Below are positions 27,731-35,907 of a stretch of 44,859 nt of DNA, one piece after another; positions within the stretch are counted from its first letter, which is position 1, and every line of letters begins with the position of its first letter. Position numbers and translations under genes: made by a program. A model generated the notes under the pieces. It was not told the DNA's origin, did not search any database, and saw only the letters and a list, made by a program, of their open reading frames with translations. The stretch is from Candidatus Nomurabacteria bacterium. Lineage in GTDB: Bacteria; Patescibacteriota; Saccharimonadia; Saccharimonadales; Saccharimonadaceae. The DNA lies in assembly GCA_031255735.1 (NCBI GenBank), contig JAIRRY010000021.1, positions 1-44,859 on the forward strand, in the 5' to 3' direction.

Positions 27731-28624
27731 CTATATTTTGCAGGTGTATCCAGAGTCTTCCATGTCTTTTTTGTAAAATTCGATCCCTTTGTCTTTGTTT
27801 GAGAGCTTATTGATGTAGTCGCTACTAGCTTTAGCCGACACAGTTATTTTTTTACCGTCTAGCTTTAGCTCGGAAAAATCGTATTCAGTGCCAGTCAAAT
27901 TGACAAGTATTTCAATATTCTCTTTAAGTTTAAGAGTTTCAGCTTGCTCGAAAATCGTTTTGGCGTCGGATTCGCTGTCGAATATATAGGATATTCGCAT
28001 CTCATCACTTTGTAATGTGTCGCCACGGAATTTAGCGTTGGATTCGATCTGAGTAGTCATTGTACGATTATTATTCGTCGTATCATACGACATAGAGCAA
28101 GATAAAGTTTTAGTGCCGAGTATCGGAATAATGAAAATTGCTGCCACAGCAGCACCAATTATAACGAGCACGGCCACGACTATTCCGATAATTCGCCCAG
28201 TTTTAGGCTTATTACCTGGTAGGCTGTAGTTTGGTGCCATATTCGGCTTACCAACTGCTGGAGCTGGCTGTAACTGAGGCATTTGCTCCGGAGCTGTTGA
28301 TGCTACGGGAGTAGGTTGGAAAAAACCGGTTTCGGCCGGAGTGGTGGCCATTGGATCCACAGACGCGGTTGGTTGCGGTTCCGTAAGTGTAGAAGCTTCC
28401 GGCATAGCTGTGGTTGGTTCGGTGGCCATAGGCTGTTGGATTTCTGTAGCAATTGCAGGCTCGGTGGCCGATACTGGCTCTGGAGCTACTACTACTGGTG
28501 CAGGCTCGGGCGCTTCTGGCGCAGCGTAAGGCTGCGGCTCCGTAATAGGGGCCGCTTCCACTACTGGTTGATCTTGTGGCGGTTGTGCTCCCGCATTTGG
28601 TATTTGGTTGGGGTTGTCGTCCAT
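27731..28624 (-). CDS. Hypothetical protein: Pro/Ala-rich disordered N-terminus, TM helix, C-terminal ectodomain
   Basis: SD-like AGGAAAT upstream; TM IIGIVVAVLVIIGAAVAAIFIIPIL. Confidence 0.75.
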   Translation of the reverse strand: MDDNPNQIPNAGAQPPQDQPVVEAAPITEPQPYAAPEAPEPAPVVVAPEPVSATEPAIATEIQQPMATEPTTAMPEASTLTEPQPTASVDPMATTPAETGFFQPTPVASTAPEQMPQLQPAPAVGKPNMAPNYSLPGNKPKTGRIIGIVVAVLVIIGAAVAAIFIIPILGTKTLSCSMSYDTTNNNRTMTTQIESNAKFRGDTLQSDEMRISYIFDSESDAKTIFEQAETLKLKENIEILVNLTGTEYDFSELKLDGKKITVSAKASSDYINKLSNKDKGIEFYKKDMEDSGYTCKI

Positions 28625-28681
28625 TTTTTATTTCCTTAGAGTTTATGGTTATCTTGGTTACAATTTTATAAGATATAGCAC

Positions 28682-29176
28682 TTATTTGCAAGCTAATTGA
28701 TATAAGGCAATACCAGCGGCGACTGACACATTAAACGACTCTTTTTGCCCAAACATGGGTATCTCGAGAGTCTTGTCGCATAATTTTAGCACCTCTGGTG
28801 GGATGCCATTCACCTCTTCACCTAAAATCAGCACTATTTTTGGTATTGGCACAAAATCTTGCAGCTTAACGCTATCTGGACACTGTTCTAGCCCTAAAAT
28901 GGTATAGTTTTGACTTTTATATCGTTTGATGGCATTAAAAACGTTCTCAGAGCGTTCAAATGGCACTATATTTTCGGCTCCAAGCGCCGTTTTGGCGATT
29001 TGGGTAGTTATCTTACTACTGATATGCGGTAGCCTAGAATCGCCTTCTACGCGCGGATACGGCGTATAGCCACTAAAAATCAGCCTTGAAACACCAAAAC
29101 CTTCACAAGTTCTAAATATAGAACCCACGTTATAAACTGATCGAATATTGTGCGCAAGCACCACAAGTTCTGGCAT
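28682..29176 (-). CDS. SpoU/TrmH-family RNA methyltransferase
   Basis: LAHNIRSVYNVGSIFRTCEGFG, LILGEEVNGIPPEVL, SFNVSVAAGIALYQL. Confidence 0.9.
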   Translation of the reverse strand: MPELVVLAHNIRSVYNVGSIFRTCEGFGVSRLIFSGYTPYPRVEGDSRLPHISSKITTQIAKTALGAENIVPFERSENVFNAIKRYKSQNYTILGLEQCPDSVKLQDFVPIPKIVLILGEEVNGIPPEVLKLCDKTLEIPMFGQKESFNVSVAAGIALYQLACK

Positions 29177-29227
29177 AAAACTATTGTATCACTACTAAAA
29201 CCACAAGCTTTTTGCTACAATGGCGTT

Positions 29228-30847
29228 GTGAACGAAGATGAAATTCAAGAACGGCGAAGAGCTCGTGATGAAGAGGCCGCCGAACAGCGAGCGCGTATTA
29301 TTGGCTTGCCCTATCTAGATACGCGCTCTTTTGAACGCACTAGTAAGCTCACCAGTGGCATTCTAGATGTGTCTGATATGTATAAAAATCACGTTGTGCC
29401 GCTACGTAAGGGCGATGGCGAGCATCCGTACGAATTTATGGTAACTAGTCAAACGCCGCGTAGCCTAATTGAAAGTATACGTAAAGAGTACAATAATAAC
29501 GGCATCGACATTGAATTCTACCTTATTTCAGACAGCGCTTACCGAGTTTTCATGATGCGCTATGACCCACCTAAAGAAATTATTTACGATGACATCAAAA
29601 TTTCCAAGTCGGACGACAGGGGCGCCGTTGAAGAAGTTAGCAAGCTGCTTGAATCTGTTGCAACTGATAAAGTATTCAACTTTTTGATCGACCAAGCCGA
29701 TAAACTCCATGCTAGCGATATTCACATCGAAAACCTGCGTGGTGCAATTCGCGTACGTATGCGCGTGGACGGCATTTTGCATCCCATCGCTGAGCTGAGT
29801 AAAGATAAATATCGTATTTTTATTGGTGAGCTGAGTAGCCGCGCTAATGTGTCGCTGGCGGCCACTACACCGCAGTCGTCGCATATCCAAACAGACATCA
29901 CGCGTGGCGGTAAAACGCATATGCTTAACATCCGTGTAGAAACCGTGCCAACGCTTTATGGGCAAGACGCCGTGCTGCGCCTGTTTAATTTCAACGAGTC
30001 GGATCTCGACCTTAATCTTTTGGGGTTGGGTAAACAAGAGCTGGAGCAGGTGAAACAAGTTATCAGCCATCCGCGCGGTATGGTTTTGCTGGTTGGTCCA
30101 ACTGGCTCTGGTAAATCAACTACACTCTATAGTATTTTGAACGCCCTGAACACTTTTGAACGTAAAATTATCACTTTGGAAGACCCTATTGAATTTAGCA
30201 TAAATGGCATTACGCAGATCCCGATTCGCACAGGCGACCAAGCCATGTTTACTGATGCTTTACATAGCGTGCTCCGTCTCGATCCAGATGTGGTGATGGT
30301 GGGCGAAATTCGCGACCAAGATACCGCTAAAACGGCCATTCAAGCTTCGATTACTGGGCACTTAGTTCTTTCGAGTTTCCACGCTAACTCTACATCGGCT
30401 GCCTTCTCACGCATGATTGACCTAATAGGCGTTAACCCGATTTTTAGTTCGTCAATTCGTATGTTGATTGCTCAGCGCTTGCTACGCAGGCTAGACGATA
30501 ATACCAAGGAAGAGTACGAGCCAGACGAAGCCACTAAAAAGTGGGTTCGCGAGGCCTTGAAGCACTTACCCGACGATAAAAAACCAAACCTCGACAAATT
30601 TAAATTGTGGCAGGCGGTGTCGACGCCAGAATCACCGTTTGGCTACGTGGGGCGTATTGTGATAATGGAACAGATGGTGGTTGATGAAACTATCCAAAAG
30701 TTTATCCGCGGCGACGTAACAGATACTAACACCGAAGCGATTGAAAAACAGGCTCGTAAAAATGGTATGCTTACACTGCTTGAGCATGGTGTTTTGGCGG
30801 CTTTGCGCGGTGAAACAACCCTTGAGGAAGTTAATAGAGTCTTATAG
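29228..30847 (+). CDS. GspE/PilB-type secretion/pilus ATPase
   Basis: Walker A LVGPTGSGKSTTLY, LRLDPDVVMVGEIRDQDTAKTAIQASITGHLVLSSFHAN; likely GTG start at 29228. Confidence 0.9.
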   Translation: MNEDEIQERRRARDEEAAEQRARIIGLPYLDTRSFERTSKLTSGILDVSDMYKNHVVPLRKGDGEHPYEFMVTSQTPRSLIESIRKEYNNNGIDIEFYLISDSAYRVFMMRYDPPKEIIYDDIKISKSDDRGAVEEVSKLLESVATDKVFNFLIDQADKLHASDIHIENLRGAIRVRMRVDGILHPIAELSKDKYRIFIGELSSRANVSLAATTPQSSHIQTDITRGGKTHMLNIRVETVPTLYGQDAVLRLFNFNESDLDLNLLGLGKQELEQVKQVISHPRGMVLLVGPTGSGKSTTLYSILNALNTFERKIITLEDPIEFSINGITQIPIRTGDQAMFTDALHSVLRLDPDVVMVGEIRDQDTAKTAIQASITGHLVLSSFHANSTSAAFSRMIDLIGVNPIFSSSIRMLIAQRLLRRLDDNTKEEYEPDEATKKWVREALKHLPDDKKPNLDKFKLWQAVSTPESPFGYVGRIVIMEQMVVDETIQKFIRGDVTDTNTEAIEKQARKNGMLTLLEHGVLAALRGETTLEEVNRVL

Positions 30848-30990
30848 TAGCGCATAGTTTATCGCTGGGCTGGGTAGTTCAGAATGGTTTCAATGCTTCT
30901 AATTAAACACTTGTCAAGAGGTGGTAGGCCGTGGTATAATCTTAAATCGAAACTAAGAAACACTAATTTTCAAGAAAAAGAGAGAGCGAG

Positions 30991-31479
30991 ATGAGTTTTG
31001 AGTTGATCAAAAAAGTTGGCGAGCAGCAGAAAAAACATGCCGTGGTAGATGTGCGTAGTGGCGACACTGTTCGTGTTCATCAAAAAATTAAAGAAGAAAA
31101 TAAAGAGCGTGTGCAGGTTTTTGAGGGCGTGGTAATTCGCGTTGACCGCAAGGCTTCACATACCGCTCGCATCACAGTGCGCAAGGTTGCTAGTGGCGTG
31201 GGTGTTGAGAAGAGCTTTTTGCTACACAGCCCGCTAGTTGAGAAGATTGAAATTGTGCGCCGTAGTAAAGTGCGCCGAAATTATCTAACTTACCTGCGCC
31301 AACGTAGCGGTAAAAGCGCTCGCCTCAAAGGTGTGGATTTCGACCGCAAGGCTGTAAACGATGTGCCTGAAGTGTCGGCTGAAGCTGATAAATTGGCTGA
31401 AGAGGTAGCCGAGCTGGAGCAACCGGCTGAGGCATCTACCGAAGAGACAAAAGAAGCCGAAACTCCTGCAGCTGAGTAA
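30991..31479 (+). CDS. rplS: 50S ribosomal protein L19 with acidic C-terminal extension
   Basis: DTVRVHQKIKEENKERVQVFEGVVI, VEKSFLLHSPLVEKIEIVRRSKVRRNYLTYLR. Confidence 0.93.
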   Translation: MSFELIKKVGEQQKKHAVVDVRSGDTVRVHQKIKEENKERVQVFEGVVIRVDRKASHTARITVRKVASGVGVEKSFLLHSPLVEKIEIVRRSKVRRNYLTYLRQRSGKSARLKGVDFDRKAVNDVPEVSAEADKLAEEVAELEQPAEASTEETKEAETPAAE

Positions 31480-32402
31480 TGGCAATCCTAGGAATTGACG
31501 AAGTGGGGCGCGGTGCATGGGCCGGCCCCTTAGTTGTTGGTGCGGTAGTTTTAGCTGAGTCAATCGATGGGCTAGCTGATAGCAAGAAGCTTACCAAAAA
31601 GCGTCGCGAAGAATTGACTAAACAGATAAAGGCTAGCGGTGCAGGTATTGGCCTGGGCTGGGTATCGGCTGCCAAGCTAGATGAAATTGGCCTGAGTGAG
31701 GCATTAAAACTGGCTACACGCCGAGCGGTAGAGCAGGTTAAAGTACCATATCACGAGATCACGATTGACGGCACGATAAATTTTCTAGCTGGCACTAACA
31801 AGAGTGATTTTGTAACTACTCTTAAAAAGGCGGATCAGCTAATATCGTCAGTTAGTGCAGCTTCGATTGTAGCTAAAGTGGCGCGAGATGCCTACATGGC
31901 CGAGCTTGAGGCCAAGTATCCTGGCTATGGTTTCGCAGAACACGTAGGATACGGCACAGCGGCGCACCGTAAGGCACTTGCTAAGTTTGGCGCCACGTCA
32001 GAACACCGCATGAGTTTTAAGCCACTTGGCGCGGTTACTGCTAAGACTAGTGGTATTAAAACCACCAAGAAGTTGGGTGACGCAGCTGAGGAAAAAGTTG
32101 CGGCTTGGCTAGAGCAACAAGGATACAAGATTGTTGCTCGTAATTGGAAAACCAAGCTCTGCGAGATTGACATCGTTGCCGAGAAAGATAAGAAACTATA
32201 TTTTGTGGAAGTAAAATATCGTAAGAATTCCGAATATGGTAGCGGGCTCGAAGTTATAACGCCCAAAAAACAAACTCAGATGGCGTTTGCTAGCGAAGTT
32301 TTTACTAACACGTATAGCTTAGTGGGTGTGGATAAATGCCTGGCGGCGGTTGATGTAACAGGGGAAAGTAACGAAATTAGGGATTTCCGAATTTTGTCGT
32401 AA
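31479..32402 (+). CDS. rnhB: Ribonuclease HII fused to C-terminal YraN/UPF0102 nuclease-like domain
   Basis: IDEVGRGAWAGPLVVGAV (RNase HII) followed in one frame by LCEIDIVAEKDKKLYFVEVKYRKNSEYGSGLEVITPKKQ (YraN). Confidence 0.92.
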   Translation: MAILGIDEVGRGAWAGPLVVGAVVLAESIDGLADSKKLTKKRREELTKQIKASGAGIGLGWVSAAKLDEIGLSEALKLATRRAVEQVKVPYHEITIDGTINFLAGTNKSDFVTTLKKADQLISSVSAASIVAKVARDAYMAELEAKYPGYGFAEHVGYGTAAHRKALAKFGATSEHRMSFKPLGAVTAKTSGIKTTKKLGDAAEEKVAAWLEQQGYKIVARNWKTKLCEIDIVAEKDKKLYFVEVKYRKNSEYGSGLEVITPKKQTQMAFASEVFTNTYSLVGVDKCLAAVDVTGESNEIRDFRILS

Positions 32403-32409
32403 AAAAGTG

Positions 32410-32438
32410 TTGACACGGCATTTTGGTTCGTGTATATT
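32410..32438 (+). promoter_or_regulatory. Consensus promoter TTGACA-N17-TATATT
   Basis: Read directly. Confidence 0.85.
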
Positions 32439-32444
32439 AGATTT

Positions 32445-32642
32445 TACCGGCCAATGCTGGCCTGCACCTTAATGTTTTATATATACGCTGTCGGTGATAG
32501 ATTATGTCTTCACGGACAGAGTGCTGGCTGCTTATACGGCTTCGGTTGTATTTGTTGTCAGCACCCTGTTCGGGAAGTTGCTTGCTTGCAAGTTATCTTC
32601 CTGGCAGGAATGAAAAGTGCGCCTTCGGGCGTTCTTTTCATT
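32445..32642 (+). ncRNA. ssrS: Candidate 6S-like RNA (long irregular hairpin with central bubble)
   Basis: Apical helix 32508-32526/32559-32577, asymmetric bubble with CTTG-CTTG-CAAG hairpin on the 3' strand, lower helix 32488-32499/32594-32607, terminator 32609-32642. Confidence 0.5.
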
Positions 32643-33330
32643 TTGTGATGACCTCCTGCTTTGGGCATTTGCTTAGCACGTTTTTCAAAGCATCGTGTTC
32701 AGCTTGAGTTACCCATAAGGAGTATTTTTGTTTCACAGTAATTTGGCGCGCAGCGTATTCACAGCGAAAGGCTTTATTACTAGGTAGCCAAGCAGCAGCA
32801 TCGCCGTCGCCTTTTTGTTGATTAGCCCTACCTTCAACTGCTAGTAGCTCAAGTGGGTCGTTGGCTAAGGCTTTGCGTGTGACGGTATCTAGTAGCTGTG
32901 CGCCTTTTTGCCAAGCGTCGCTTAGAGCTACGACATGATCAATCTGCACCGATGAGCTAGTGCCCGCACCACGTTTAAAACTAATGGTTCCACCTGTGTA
33001 AGGGTCGTTTAGAGTTCCTGCTATAACCAGGCAGCCATCTAGTTTCGTTTCTACTAGATCGCGCTGCAAAATCACATTGCGAGTGTCACAGCCGTCAATT
33101 TCACCCCAGCCGTTGCCAAACTCATTGCGGCTGTAGCCAGTTTTGGGAGCGCGGTCTTTAACGGGCAGCTTTTTCAATGCATTTATAGCTAGGCTTACAT
33201 TATTATTGCTGTACGGTACACTTTCAGTTGGTTTAGACTCGTAATTAGATGGGTTAAATATAGTAATCGCACCAATGCCAACTAACATCAAGCTAAACGT
33301 TATTATTCGCCTAAACCTCAACTTGTTCAT
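32638..33330 (-). CDS. Secreted HNH/DUF1524-type nuclease
   Basis: N-terminal signal/TM; GEIDGCDTRNVILQRDL, VQIDHVVALSDAWQKGA, CEYAARQITVKQKYSLWVTQAE. Confidence 0.82.
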   Translation of the reverse strand: MNKLRFRRIITFSLMLVGIGAITIFNPSNYESKPTESVPYSNNNVSLAINALKKLPVKDRAPKTGYSRNEFGNGWGEIDGCDTRNVILQRDLVETKLDGCLVIAGTLNDPYTGGTISFKRGAGTSSSVQIDHVVALSDAWQKGAQLLDTVTRKALANDPLELLAVEGRANQQKGDGDAAAWLPSNKAFRCEYAARQITVKQKYSLWVTQAEHDALKNVLSKCPKQEVITK

Positions 33331-33354
33331 AGTCTAATGATACAATATAAATAT

Positions 33355-35907
33355 ATGGATAGATTAGTTAAGTACTTTGTGCCGAAGAATTACAAACTTT
33401 TGCTGGAAATTGATAAAACACAGCATAAGGTGTTGGGTGTGGTGAATGTCACGGGTGAAGCTATGGCTACTACTATTAAGCTACACACTAAAGACCTTGA
33501 TATTAATCGTCTAACCGTATGTAGCGAAAAAAAACGGGCACATAAGTTTACACAAGATGGCGACGAGCTCACGATTTACGACGTACGGCCAGGTGAAACT
33601 ACTGTAACGATTGAATACGAGTTCGAACTGACAGATAGTATGCACGGTGCTTACCTTTCAACCTATCAGCTAAACGGCAAAACCGAAACCATTATAGCTA
33701 CTCAATTTGAGAGCCACTACGCCCGCGAAGTTTTTCCTTGTATAGATGAACCAGAAGCTAAGGCCGTTTTCGACCTAACTATTACCACTCCAGATACGGA
33801 AGACACGGTAGTTAGTAATATGCCTGTTCTAACAGAGGTGGTTGAGCCCGTGAAGTCCGTGAAGTCCGTGAAAAGTCGCGTGAAAACCGTGAAAACTGTG
33901 CATTTCACGCCCACGCCACGCATGAGCACCTATCTGCTAGCTTTTTGCGTGGGTAAGTTCCAGCGTCTCAGCGGTAAAACTAAGAGTGGCATAGACGTGT
34001 CGATTTACGCTACGCCTGCTCAAAACCCAGAATCTCTTATATTAGCGTTGGATATTGCTACACGTTGCCTCGACTTTTACGAAGAATATTTCGATGTGCC
34101 GTATCCGCTCCCTAAGTGCGATCATTTAGGTCTGCCAGATCTTGAGGCGGCCGCCATGGAAAACTGGGGGCTGATAACTTGCCGTGAAGCCTGTTTGCTA
34201 GCCGATCCGCAGCTTACTCCGCTTGAAGCAAAACGTCTTCTTGTTACGGTGATTGCTCACGAATTGGCACATATGTGGTTTGGTAACCTCGTTACTATGA
34301 GGTGGTGGGATGACTTGTGGTTGAACGAGAGTTTTGCCACCGTGATGGAGTATGTAGCCGTCAACGCTATCGAACCTACCTGGCAGATCTGGAAGGATTT
34401 TGACACTTCGTATATGGTAAGTTCGCTGCGGCGCGACGCGATGGACGGCGTGCAGCCTGTATATCAAGATGTAAACCACCCCGATGAAATACAGGCGCTG
34501 TTCGACCCATCGATTGTTTATGGTAAGGGGGCGTGCCTGATGCGCATGTTGATGCATATGATAAGTGAAGAAGACCTTCGCAAAGGTTTGAGGGCGTATT
34601 TTGAAAAGCATGCCTACCAAAATACCGAAGGCAGCGACCTGTGGGCAGCTTTAAGCGTAGCGGCTGGCATTGACGTGGGTGATTTTATGAATTGGTGGAT
34701 TGATCGCCCTGGTTACCCTGTGGTTAAGGTTGAACTTGAACTAGGTAAGATCACGCTTACTCAGCAGCGTTTTACGCTTGGCAGTGCGCCACAGCTTACC
34801 TATCCAATTCCGCTTGATAGCAATCTCGATTTCATGCCAAAAATTTTAGATATTACCCGCTCGGTGGTTGAAGATAAATCTATTACATTAGGCACGGTAG
34901 TACGGCTTAACCAAAGCGGTACGGGGCAGTTTATTACCAGCTACGACGCACCGAGCTTTACTAACCTATTAAACAGTGTAGATATAACTGACTCGCTGGC
35001 CTGCTTTCGTATTATGACCGAGCAAACACTCCTCGCTAATGCGGGGTTAGCTAGCACTTTACAGATTTTTGAGCTACTCGAAAAGTTCGCTGAAAGTAGT
35101 GACGACGGTGTATGGTCAGGTATCAGCCTGGCACTACGCGACATGTCGTGGTTTGTGGAAATCGACACGCCTGAATACGAGGCCTTCAAAAAATATCGTT
35201 GTAAACTGGCAGAGGTGCAGTATAAACGTTTGGGTTGGCAGCCTAGGCCCACCGACACCGACAAAGATGTGGCACTGCGTAGTCTTGTAGCTGGTTTGAT
35301 GATCGCGGGTGGCAGCGATGAGGTGGTAGGCCAGGCGGTGGCAACCTACGACGCAGCTGAAAGCTTAGAAACTATAGATCAAAATCTGCGTTGTTTAGTA
35401 TTAACCGCCAAGGTGAGATATGATGAAACGCCCGAACTAATAGATAAGCTAATAAACCAATATCACACCACGCCGTCGAGTGATATTCGTAATGATATTG
35501 GTGTAGCGTTGTGTAGTAGTAAAAACCCCGTCACGATTAAAAAGTTATTAAACGTTAGTTTAGATAAAACTATCGTGCGCCTGCAAGATACCGCTCATTG
35601 GTTGGTGCACTTGATGCGTAATCGCCGTTTCACTGCTACCGCCTGGAAATTTTATCGCCAGAATTGGAGCTGGTTTGAGCGCGAACTGGGTGGCGACAAG
35701 CACTATGCTAACTTCCCGCGTTACATGGCCGCCACACTCTATACTAGGCAACAACTGCACGAATACGAAGATTTCTTTGGCCCAAAGAGTGCTGAGCCAG
35801 CTTTAGCACGTAATATTAATGTGGGTATTAAAGAAATTCGCGACCGCGTGCAATACATAGCCAAAGAAGCTCCAACCGCGCGCAGATACTTATTGAAGCA
35901 ATTCTAA
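33355..35907 (+). CDS. pepN: M1-family aminopeptidase (aminopeptidase N-like)
   Basis: AMENWGLITCRE and HELAHMWFGNLVTMRWWDDLWLNESFA zinc-binding motif. Confidence 0.92.
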   Translation: MDRLVKYFVPKNYKLLLEIDKTQHKVLGVVNVTGEAMATTIKLHTKDLDINRLTVCSEKKRAHKFTQDGDELTIYDVRPGETTVTIEYEFELTDSMHGAYLSTYQLNGKTETIIATQFESHYAREVFPCIDEPEAKAVFDLTITTPDTEDTVVSNMPVLTEVVEPVKSVKSVKSRVKTVKTVHFTPTPRMSTYLLAFCVGKFQRLSGKTKSGIDVSIYATPAQNPESLILALDIATRCLDFYEEYFDVPYPLPKCDHLGLPDLEAAAMENWGLITCREACLLADPQLTPLEAKRLLVTVIAHELAHMWFGNLVTMRWWDDLWLNESFATVMEYVAVNAIEPTWQIWKDFDTSYMVSSLRRDAMDGVQPVYQDVNHPDEIQALFDPSIVYGKGACLMRMLMHMISEEDLRKGLRAYFEKHAYQNTEGSDLWAALSVAAGIDVGDFMNWWIDRPGYPVVKVELELGKITLTQQRFTLGSAPQLTYPIPLDSNLDFMPKILDITRSVVEDKSITLGTVVRLNQSGTGQFITSYDAPSFTNLLNSVDITDSLACFRIMTEQTLLANAGLASTLQIFELLEKFAESSDDGVWSGISLALRDMSWFVEIDTPEYEAFKKYRCKLAEVQYKRLGWQPRPTDTDKDVALRSLVAGLMIAGGSDEVVGQAVATYDAAESLETIDQNLRCLVLTAKVRYDETPELIDKLINQYHTTPSSDIRNDIGVALCSSKNPVTIKKLLNVSLDKTIVRLQDTAHWLVHLMRNRRFTATAWKFYRQNWSWFERELGGDKHYANFPRYMAATLYTRQQLHEYEDFFGPKSAEPALARNINVGIKEIRDRVQYIAKEAPTARRYLLKQF

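Noticed and set aside
28241-28691. Antisense and overlapping ORFs with Ser/Arg/Gly/Tyr low complexity (28248-28691 minus, 28316-28639 plus)
   Set aside because: Shadow frames of the Pro/Ala-rich codon pattern of the 27731-28624 CDS.
32430-32707. Plus-strand ORFs of 72 and 67 aa
   Set aside because: They fall in the 6S-like RNA unit and run through its terminator; no SD.
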